From Tachypleus tridentatus (lineage: Eukaryota > Arthropoda > Merostomata > Xiphosura > Limulidae): a stretch of 64,000 nt of DNA. Shown here one piece after another: positions 55,815-64,000 of this stretch. The position numbers were made by a program, and so were the translations under genes. The notes beneath the pieces were generated by a model. It was not told the origin of the DNA. It worked only from the letters and a program-made list of their open reading frames with translations, and did no database searches. The stretch is from the NCBI RefSeq assembly GCF_004210375.1, contig NC_134829.1, positions 54,676,107 through 54,740,106 on the forward strand. The letters run 5' to 3'. How positions within the stretch are numbered: the stretch's first letter is position 1; each line of letters opens with the position of its first letter.

Positions 55815-57424
55815 CAGTCGTGTGAAAAAGTTAGGACACCCTATAAAGGACTGTGTATTTGTGTGACATTTTGAATATATAGATATATAATCTCAATTTT
55901 AACAATACTGAGAGATTATAGGAATATAACTAAACAATTAAATTTGAAGAAAAGACTTTAAGATCTTCTGTAAACGTAATTCTACAAAAATGCATATTCT
56001 GCCTGAGGAAAAAGGTAGGACACCCCCACATTTATTCCCACTTAAAATGGCTCAACTCACACACAGGTGTATCACACCAGGTGCACATGATTAGAAGATC
56101 GTTACTTAGCATTTTGAATGGGGCTTGCTTTATTTAAACCTCAGACATTTAGTTTGGTGTGCTCCTGACTGTTGAAGTGAGAGTGAGCATCATGGTGAGA
56201 GCAAAAGAGATGTCTGAGACCTTCAGAAAGAAAATTGTAGCAGCTTATGAGTCTGGTAAGGGATTTAAAAAGATCCCAAACGATTTTGAAATCAGTCATT
56301 CCACTATCCGGAAAATAGTTAACAAGTGGAGGGCTTTCAAAACAACTGTCAACATGCCCATGTCTGGTCGTCCAAGCAAGTTCACCTCAAGAGCAGACCG
56401 CAAGATGCTAAAAGAGGTCTCCAAACACCCTAACATGTCATCACGGGACCTACAACATGCTCTGGCTACTGTTGATGTGAAAGTGCATGCCTCTACAATC
56501 AGAAAGAGACTGCACAAGTTTAACTTGCATGGGATGTGTGCAAGGAGGAAACCTTTGCTCTCTAAGAGAAACATCAAGGCCAGACTGAAGTTTACCAGAG
56601 AGAATGTAGACAAAGACCAGGACTTCTGGAATAATGTTCTTTGGACAGAGGAGTCTAAAATTGAATTATTTGGACACCAGAACAGAGGACATGTTTGGCG
56701 TAAACCAAATACAGCATTCCAGGAAAAGCACCTCATACCAACTGTGAAGCATGGAGGTGGAAGTGTCATGGTTTGGGACTTCTTTGCTGCAGCAGGACCT
56801 GGACAGCTCACAATAATAGAATCTACCATGAATTCTACTGTGTATCAGAGAGTGCTTGAGGAACCATCTGTACGAAAATTAAAGCTGAAGCGAAACTGGA
56901 CCCTGCAATACGACAATGACCCAAAACATACCAGTAAATCCAACAAGGACTGGCTGAAAACTAAGAAATGGAGAGTCCTGCAATGGCCGAGTCAAAGCCC
57001 AGATCTTAATCCCAATGAGATGCTGTGGGGTGACTTGAAACAGGCTGTACATACAAGAAACACCTCAAACATCTCACAGCTGAAAGTATTCTGCATTGAG
57101 GATTGGGGCAAACTTTCTTCAGACCGATGTCAGAGTTTGGTAGATGGCTACAAGAAGCGTCTCACTGCAGTTATTTCAGCCAAAGGGGATAACACTAGCT
57201 CTTAGGTGGTAGGGTGTCCGAACTTTTCCTCAGTTAGAAATTGCATTTTTGTAGAATTACATTTATAGAATATCTTGAAAAGTCTTTTCTTCAGTTTTAA
57301 TTTTTTAGTTATATTCCTATAATCTCTCAGTATTGTTAAAATTGATATTAAATATCTATATATCCAAAAATGTTACAAAAATACACAGGCTTTCATAGGG
57401 TGTGCTAAGTTTTCCACATGACTG
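55815..57424 (+). mobile_element. near-complete Tc1-like transposon, 1,610 bp
   Basis: Begins cagtcgtgtgaaaaagttag and ends with a close reverse complement (cttttccacatgactg region); TA lies on both sides (55813-55814 and 57425-57426), the Tc1/mariner target. The terminal inverted repeats are long, about 210-220 bp each. Each contains an outer and an inner taggacaccc-type repeat (left inner about 56002-56025; right inner about 57208-57233), the IR/DR arrangement known from Sleeping Beauty-type elements. One transposase frame fills the middle. Elements with this layout and terminus type are common in vertebrates (from memory). Confidence 0.95.
56192..57205 (+). CDS. Tc1-like transposase, full-length, first catalytic Asp changed to Glu
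   Basis: Cut-and-paste transposase of the DD34E class, 337 residues, close to the usual about 340. The start is the ATG at 56192; the frame is open a little further upstream without an earlier ATG. Residues about 8-55 form the first helix-turn-helix (FRKKIVAAYESGKG, ISHSTIRKIVNKW), GRPSK at 59-63 is the AT-hook-like linker, and a second DNA-binding helix set follows to about residue 120. The catalytic core has WTEESKIELFG (first acidic position, residue 153, is Glu rather than the conserved Asp), HGGGSVMVW, YDNDPKHTS (Asp 241) and SPDLNPNEMLW (Glu 276). Asp 241 and Glu 276 keep the 34-residue spacing. About three residues seem missing before PSVRKLKL compared with relatives. The frame has no stop, so the copy is young, but the 153 change probably abolishes catalysis. 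Confidence 0.95.
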   Translation: MVRAKEMSETFRKKIVAAYESGKGFKKIPNDFEISHSTIRKIVNKWRAFKTTVNMPMSGRPSKFTSRADRKMLKEVSKHPNMSSRDLQHALATVDVKVHASTIRKRLHKFNLHGMCARRKPLLSKRNIKARLKFTRENVDKDQDFWNNVLWTEESKIELFGHQNRGHVWRKPNTAFQEKHLIPTVKHGGGSVMVWDFFAAAGPGQLTIIESTMNSTVYQRVLEEPSVRKLKLKRNWTLQYDNDPKHTSKSNKDWLKTKKWRVLQWPSQSPDLNPNEMLWGDLKQAVHTRNTSNISQLKVFCIEDWGKLSSDRCQSLVDGYKKRLTAVISAKGDNTSS

Positions 57425-57479
57425 TAGATATATATATATATATACAGAAAAGGAATTTAAAATGTATTATCCAACTATT

Positions 57480-57790
57480 CCCATGATGGAAGTATGACAA
57501 TAGAAATCAGACAATAAGACTTAATCTATAATAAAAACACAAACATATCGGAAATATGACAGTAAAAATCAGACAGTAAGACTTAATCTGTATTACAAAT
57601 ACAAACATATCAGAAATATGACAGTAAAAATCAGACAGTAAGACTTAATCTGTATTACAAATACAAACATATCAGAAATATGACAGTAAAAATCAGACAG
57701 TAAGACTTAATCTGTATTACAAATACAAACATATCGGAAGTATGACAGTAAAAATCAGACAGTAAGACTTAATCTGTACTACAAATATAA
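57480..57790. repeat. 62-bp tandem repeat, 5 copies
   Basis: Unit: acaaatacaaacatatcaga, aatatgacagtaaaaatcag, then acagtaagacttaatctgta. Begins about 55 bp after the Tc1-like element. Middle copies near-identical, first copy diverged. Confidence 0.94.
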
Positions 57791-59094
57791 AACAAAATGA
57801 TAGAAGTTGGCTTGTACATCACATACACATGAAAATATTTCCATGAAAGTAAACTTAAACTAAGTCACAATAAAAATAACACCTTTAGAAGCCACCGTCC
57901 CTGCTACGTGCTACAGTGTCAAACAGAGTGCACAAAACAAATTGTTCAATCACTACTGGGTTATCGATCAGTTAAAGAACAGTTTCATTGCTGAACGAAC
58001 ACAATTACAATCAATCAGTTAACGTGAAGTATAACCTTAACATATCTGAAGGGTAATAGGAACAAAGAACAACATGGAAGGCAAAGTCCGTTCTGCAAAT
58101 ACCAGATTTTGTGAGGTATAAAAACCAAAATCGAGCAGTAAAATAAACAGAACAGTGGAAAAACTTTCTGATCAGAAAGAAAATCAAATGATAGAAATTT
58201 ATTGTCATTTATCCAACTCAATTTAGCTTGTAATGGATAACATTAGAAACTATAGGGAAAGTGTTGGTTTAAAAAATCATAATAAATGTGTAGGACACTT
58301 CATAACAGTGCTTCTATTAAAGCTAAATTACGTTTCAAAGTCGTTCTAAGAAAGGAAATATTCCAAGAGCGGGAAAACGGACACGAATAAAGAAACTTGG
58401 AAGACATTGCATACGGTTCTGGCATCTATACATTTCAACGCAAGGTTTGTTTTATTACAGTTTCCAATCAATGGATGCCATGCGAATGAGGTCTTCATGA
58501 TCTGCGTACTAGCTACAGTCATTGTTTTGAGAAAAAAATATTCTGCGTCCTATTTTAACAACATTATTTTATCTGTATCCAGAACCAGTTTGACTAACCT
58601 TTTGCTTATTCGATAAAAGAACCATTCGACCAGTCTTTTTTTTTCCCCTCTCTCTCTCTCTTTTTAGATATTGTGTTTTCATGAGACCAACTGACCAGTT
58701 TTTTCCGATTTCGGAACGTTGAATACAACAGTTCTTACTCTCATCTTAAGGAGTCCCACCCACGAAACTTTGAATATACCCCACATAAAACGTCGCAGCA
58801 CAATTCAAACTGTGTAATTATATTTCTAATTATACATACCTGTATTTGGTATTCACGAGTTTCGACCTAAACTTGAATTTATCAAACACTCCAAACAACA
58901 CGTCTTCTATACTGTGACGTAATAGAAAACATACAGAGTAGGAATGTTGCATTTCCTTCGCTCGAGACCACATTCTAAAAACTGAACTTCATTCTCAAGT
59001 TCCGTTAATTAACAATAATCAATCTTCTGGACAACAAACAAAGAATTTATATACTACCTTTATTCATAACGTTTAACATGTGTACACGTGTTTA
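57791..59094. other. 1.3 kb of single-copy DNA
   Basis: Contains a CT-rich run at about 58637-58665. Short chance frames only. Confidence 0.4.
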
Positions 59095-59530
59095 TTAAAA
59101 ACCATTATTAACAATTTGTTATTACGTTTATTAGAATAATTATTAATATGTATTATTAAATTTATTAACATAATTATTAACAATTTATTATTATGTTTAT
59201 TAAAAACTATTATTCACAGTTTATTACTAAGTTTATTAAAAACTATTTTTAACAATTTATTATTATGTTTATTAAAAACCATTTTCAACAGTTTATTACT
59301 AAGTTTATTAAAAACTATTATTAACAATTTGTTATTAAGTTTATTAGAATAATTATTAATATGTATTCTTAAATTTATTAAGCTAATTATTAACAATTTA
59401 TTACTAAGTTTATTAAAAACTATTATTAAAAATTTGTTATTAGATTTATTAAAAATCAGTATTAACAACTTATTCTTAAGTTTATTAAAAATCATGTATA
59501 ATGATTTATTATTAAGTTTATTATAAACAA
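59095..59530. repeat. AT-rich tandem repeat, about 36-bp period
   Basis: Variants of gtttattaaaaactattatt, then aacaatttattattaa. Imperfect period. A minus-strand repetitive frame here is an artefact. Confidence 0.85.
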
Positions 59531-60530
59531 TAAAGAGAGCGAAGAAGTGGTTAAAAAAATCTTCTATAAAAGTGCAAGTTTCTATATCCCTCGATACACG
59601 TAGTTAACTTCTAAACCAAATCCAGTGAGATCCATTCACACCATGCTATGCAGTTATAACAGACACTACTATTATATTTATATAGATTTAGTAAGTCACA
59701 GTATGTGGAGTTATGCTTTATTGGTTTTTCACTTTTTATAAACTAAGATATGCATTTTAAACGTTAAGTTCATTACATTTAATAACTTTATACATGAACT
59801 CAATAAACTTTATAAATTATTTTTATCAGTTGTTTAAGTTATCACAAATATTCCTTGAACCCTCCACCCACACGAATAAATAAGAAGAGTTTGGATTTGT
59901 TAGACTTTCTTAACTCTCAGGTTCTAGTTCATCTCAAGTTCAGCTTTTGTTGTTTTTTAAAACCAGATCCCCCTTAAAAATCAGCCATAATTTTCGTCTT
60001 GTTAGTTTTAACGAGAAACGCTTGACTAGTGACCTCAGAAAGTGACCTGTTTTCGCGGTTAAATTGTACTTTAGTTTCTGCTCAGTAATGTGACATCAAA
60101 TTAAAGATATTTATATTTATTACTTAAAACTTTTCTAACTAGCCAACAGTCCCGTTATGTACCAGAGAAATGCATTCCAACATTATCTTCCGTTGGCTCG
60201 TTACGAAAATAATGGAACGACTGGTATTTGGGGGGGAGGGGATTACCGTACCTATAAATACTCATATAAATGATTTGTTTCAGCAAGTCACTGCGAAAAC
60301 CGCTTAAAAATCATTCAATTCATTATGTGAATAGTTCTTAAGGACACAATATGTCGGTTGTCTAAGAAAATTCATTATGTAAAGCTATTTTCTACTTACC
60401 CTTCGTGGTTTATTGCTTCATTATGATAATCTATAAATATCACTTGGTTTTTTAAGATCTTACAGTAAACAAAATATTCACACCTGGTCTTCATAGTATA
60501 TCATTTCCAGAAAGGGGTCACTATTAGTGG
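59531..60530. other. 1 kb of single-copy DNA
   Basis: Has a G-rich run (gggggggagggg) at about 60231. No gene. Confidence 0.4.
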
Positions 60531-61985
60531 AACAGTACAGATACTCTTAGGGTCACAGTGGGTCTATTCTTAATGCCGAAGTGTGGTCATTATTAGTGTC
60601 ATAGTGTGGCTATTTTTTAGCAACATAGTGTGGCTATTTTAAAGTCACAGTTTGGCTATTTTAGGAACTCAGTGTGTTTATTCCTAGTAACAGAGTGTGG
60701 TTGTTTATTCCTAATGATATAATGTGGTTATTCCTAGTAACACAATGTGGTTTTTTTTTATTCCTAATGATATAATGTGGTTATTCCTAGTAACACAGTG
60801 TGGTTGTTTATTTCTAATGATATAATGTGGTTTTTCCTGGTAACACAGTGTGATTGTTTCTTTCTAATGATATAATGTGGTTATTCCTTGTAACACAATG
60901 TGGTTGTTTATTCCTAATGATATAATGTAATTATTCCTAGTAACACAATGTGGTTGTTTATTTCTAATGATATAATGTGGTTATTCCTTGTAAGACAATG
61001 TGGTTGTTTATTCCTAACGATATAATGTGGTTATTCCTAGTAACACAATGTTGTTGTTTATTCCTAACGATATAATGTGGTTATTCTTAGCAACACAATG
61101 TGGCTGTTTATTCCTAATGATATAATGTGGTTATTTCTAGTAACACAGTGTGGCTGTTTATTCCTAATGATATAATGTGGTTATTTCTAGTAACACAGTG
61201 TGGTTGTTTATTCCTAATGATATAATGTGGTTATTCCTAGTAACACACTGTGACTGTTTATTTCTAACGATATAATGTGGTTATTCCTAGTAACACAATG
61301 TGGTTGTTTATTCCTGATGATATAATGTGGTTATTCCTAGTAACACAATGTGGTTGTTTATTCCTGATGATATAATGTGGTTATTCCTAGTACCACAGTG
61401 TGGTTGTTTATTCCTAATGATATAATGTGGTTATTCCTAGTAACACAGTGTGACTGTTTATTTCTAATGATATAATGTGGTTATTCCTAGTAACACAATG
61501 TGGTTGTTTATTTCTAATGATATAATGTGGTTATTCTTAGCAACACAATGTGGTTGTTTATTCATAACGATATAATGTGGTTATTCCTAGTAACACATTG
61601 TGGTTGTTTATTCCTGGTGATTTAATGTGGTAATTCCTGGTAACACAATGTGGTTGTTTATTCCTGGTGATTTAATGTGGTTATTCCTGGTTACACAGTG
61701 TGGTTATTTGTTTCTAGTAATATAATGTGGTTATTACTAATGATATAATGTTCTTATCCCTAGTAACACAGTGTGGCTGTTTATTCCTAATGATATAATG
61801 TGGTTATTCTGAATGATATAATGTAGTTGTTTATTCCAAGTAATATAATGTTGTTTTTCCCAATGATATAATTTTGTTGGTTATTCCCAGTGATATAATG
61901 TGGTTATTCCCAGTGATATAACATAGTTGGTTATTCACAGTGATATTATGTGGTTATTCCCAGTGATATAATGTGGTTATTAAAG
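60531..61985. repeat. about 1.4-kb array of a 50-bp unit, about 28 copies
   Basis: Unit: tgatataatgtggttattcc, tagtaacacaatgtggttgt, then ttattcctaa. Regular between about 60690 and 61700; both edges are decayed into shorter, mixed units. Confidence 0.95.
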
Positions 61986-62078
61986 TAAGCGTACTTACTT
62001 GTAAGTAGTATGAAACAAATACTATTCTTAACAATACACAGTTGAAAAATTATATTTGTTTCAACTTCTCTTATTAGT

Positions 62079-62209
62079 TTGTTTATTTGTTTTGAAATTA
62101 AGTACAAATCTTCATGATGGGCTATCTGTGCTTTGCCCACCACGACTATTAAAACGCTGTTTCTCGTGTGGTATATCCGAATCAATAGCGCTGTGCCACT
62201 GGAAGGCCT
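62079..62209 (-). mobile_element. SINE family B
   Basis: Reverse B: ttgaaattaagtacaaatct, tgtgctttgcccaccacgac, gcgctgtgccactggaagg. Several changes in the anticodon region. Confidence 0.87.
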
Positions 62210-62304
62210 CCTTTATTTGACAGATGTTTCTCAAATATTCTTGTTTGTTGCTTAGCTTTATAGTATCGCTCTATATACTATAAGACGAAACAGTTCAGTT
62301 GTTT

Positions 62305-62345
62305 TCACCTGATGATGTTACGTAAATCTAGCGAAACGTAGTGTT
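62305..62345 (+). other. hammerhead-like core motif
   Basis: Reads cctgatgatgttacg, then taaatctagcgaaacgtag. CTGATGA and GAAAC are the two hammerhead core strands, and gtta/tagc could form a short stem II with one G-U pair and one unpaired base. Stems I and III are not evident. Confidence 0.3.
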
Positions 62346-62449
62346 TTTTAAAACTAAAAAAAAAGGCTTTTGAAAGAAAAACATATTACTTGTTTTAAGT
62401 AACCCTTTTGTTATTCCAGGAAAAATATGAATAATATTTGTTACAGTTT

Positions 62450-63130
62450 TTACGATATTGTTATACAAATTAATACGTTTACGATATTGTTATACAAATG
62501 AATATGTTTACGATATTGTTATACAAATGAATATGTTTACGATATTGTAATACAAATGAATATATTTACGATATTGTTATACAAATGAATATGTTTACAA
62601 TATTGTTATACAAATGAATATGTTTACGATATTGTTATACAAATGAATATGTTTACGATATTGTTATACAAATGAATATGTTTACAATATTGTTATACAA
62701 ATGAATATGTTTACGACATTGTTATACAAATGAATATGTTTACAATATTGTTATACAAATGAATATATTTACGATATTGTTATACAAATGAATATGTTTA
62801 CAATATTGTTATACAAATGAATATGTTTACGATATTGTTATACAAATGAATATGTTTACAATATTGTTATACAAATGAATATGTTTACGATATTGCTATA
62901 CAAATGAATATGTTTACAATATTGTTATACAAATGAATATGTTTACAATATTGTTATACAAATGAATATGTTTACAATATTGTTATACAAATGAATATGT
63001 TTACAATATTGTTATACAAATGAATATGTTTACGATATTGCTATACAAATGAATATGTTTACAATATTGTTATACAAATGAATATGTTTACAATATTGTT
63101 ATACAAATGAATATGTTTACAATATTGTTA
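62450..63130. repeat. 29-bp tandem repeat, about 23 copies
   Basis: Unit: gtttacgatattgttataca, then aatgaatat. Two forms, ttacgatattg and ttacaatattg; in the middle of the array (about 62680-62920) they alternate unit by unit. Confidence 0.96.
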
Positions 63131-63206
63131 TTTGAGTGTACATATTCACGATCATTTTACACAGTTGGAAATATTCACATATATCAAAATATATGCGACA
63201 TTTAGT

Positions 63207-63336
63207 TTATTGGTTTGTTTGGAATTAAACACAAAGCTATACAATAGGCTACCTGTGCCCTGCCCACCACGAGTATCAAAAACCGGTTTCTAACGGTGTG
63301 AGTCTATAGATATACCGCTGTGCTACCAGGGGGCGT
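63207..63336 (-). mobile_element. SINE family B, full-length
   Basis: Reverse B: ggaattaaacacaaagctat, ctgtgccctgcccaccacga, gtatcaaaaaccggtttcta, gctgtgctaccagggggcg. Confidence 0.9.
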
Positions 63337-63738
63337 CTTATAGGGGTTTTGAAAATCTTTCTAAAATAATAATGTCAGTGAGGTACACAATAAATGAAGG
63401 CGTGAGAATAAGTGAAAACATCGTTACTGTAAACACATTGTTTTTAAGAATTAAAGAGTTATCAACCTCACACCGAAAAATCAAGAACTAATATAAACGT
63501 AAAACCAACATCGACGTTCGAATCAGCATGTGATATACAGAAGGGGATTCGGTCAAGAAAGGAGTTCAAAGTAACATCTCAGTTTCAGTTAAGCACCATT
63601 GTTAGCTTCTCCAAGAACAAGTAAAATTCACAGATGTTTATAAAACTCCTGACATCATCTGTGAGCTCGGCAGATGGAAACGTATTCAAGTCCTTTTTCA
63701 ATGTTTGTGTCAACATATTCTACTAGTTCTATGTTCTT
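63337..63738. other. single-copy stretch
   Basis: Nothing recognised. Confidence 0.4.
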
Positions 63739-63854
63739 TTGGCGTTCGACTCGCAATCTGAGAGTCAAGGGATCGAATCCCCGTCACACCAAACATGCTC
63801 GCCCTGTCAGCCGTGGGGGCATTATAAAGTAACGGTTAATCCCAATATTCGTTC
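63739..63854 (+). mobile_element. SINE family A 5' part, cut by a family D copy
   Basis: From ggcgttcgactcgcaatctg to taatcccaatattcgttcgg. The D-arm part at the start is missing. It switches into family D without a spacer. Confidence 0.88.
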
Positions 63855-64000
63855 GGATGCGACCTGGTATTTAGTGTGGCGTGTTGCGAATCAAAATATT
63901 CCAGGGTTCGAACCATGATATCCCACTCTCAGCTGTAGGAGCATTATAACTGTGAAAGTTAATTCTGTTGTTTGGCTAATGGTAACTGAGAAAACAATGA
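63855..64000 (+). mobile_element. SINE family D, running to the window edge
   Basis: atgcgacctggtatttagtg, then aatattccagggttcgaacc and gatatcccactctcagctgt. Near-identical to 14308-14445; the end is outside the window. Confidence 0.8.

Noticed and set aside
56296-56829. 177-residue minus-strand frame
   Set aside because: Antisense shadow of the Tc1-like transposase gene.
2148-63854. Many tRNA-like segments with good B boxes, possible tRNA genes
   Set aside because: Each is the head of a SINE: anticodon stems and acceptor stems are mismatched, and the same core and tail follow. None looks like an intact tRNA gene.

Overview
This window is eukaryotic, intergenic or intronic, and AT-rich, with no convincing host protein-coding gene. 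Three features dominate: dispersed tRNA-derived SINEs in several related families, more than two dozen tandem-repeat (minisatellite) arrays, and a few DNA transposons and retroelement remnants. The most common SINE (family A here, 5' end near gcccggcatggccagg, 3' end near agctttgcgcgaaattc plus AAAC repeats) is one I associate from memory with horseshoe crab (Xiphosura) genomes. That assignment is recognition only; the organism is otherwise most safely called an arthropod or other invertebrate. There are no operons, ribosome binding sites, CRISPR arrays or bacterial features.

SINE families as named here. A: about 275 bp, with a Thr(CGT)-like tRNA head, a core, and a tail ending in AAAC repeats; about 27 copies on both strands. 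B: about 125 bp, Val(TAC)-like head, tail near agctttgtgcttaattc. C: about 120 bp, close to B in the head, tail near gatgtggctttgctataag followed by CA repeats. D: about 140 bp, two copies, sharing a central core with A. A, B and C share a related 3' tail, which suggests mobilisation by one LINE partner.

Layout. 0-8.5 kb: 30-bp and 54-bp arrays, several SINEs, and an old minus-strand Tc1-like transposase pseudogene (2.56-3.33 kb). 8.5-16.4 kb: mostly single-copy DNA with scattered SINEs. 16.4-22.9 kb: 77-, 39-, 58-, 34- and 27-bp arrays and a 1.03-kb tract almost free of G on the plus strand. 23-29.5 kb: SINEs and a 1.37-kb 37-bp array. 29.75-30.9 kb: a Penelope-like element with inverted terminal repeats, interrupted by a 240-bp mariner-type element. 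31-46 kb: 56-, 84-, 27-, 33-, 26-, 38- and 72-bp arrays among SINEs. 46-54.6 kb: SINEs and single-copy DNA. 54.6-55.3 kb: a 28-bp array. 55.815-57.424 kb: an almost complete 1,610-bp Tc1-like transposon with a full-length transposase frame but an altered first catalytic residue. 57.5-63.1 kb: 62-, about 36-, 50- and 29-bp arrays. 63.2-64 kb: SINEs B, A and D.

The only full-length protein-coding frame I accept is the Tc1-like transposase. Other long open frames are by-products of tandem repeats or fall inside SINEs. Nothing here forms a pathway; the interest lies in repeat biology: SINE relationships, nested insertions, higher-order minisatellite structure, and possible ribozyme-like motifs.
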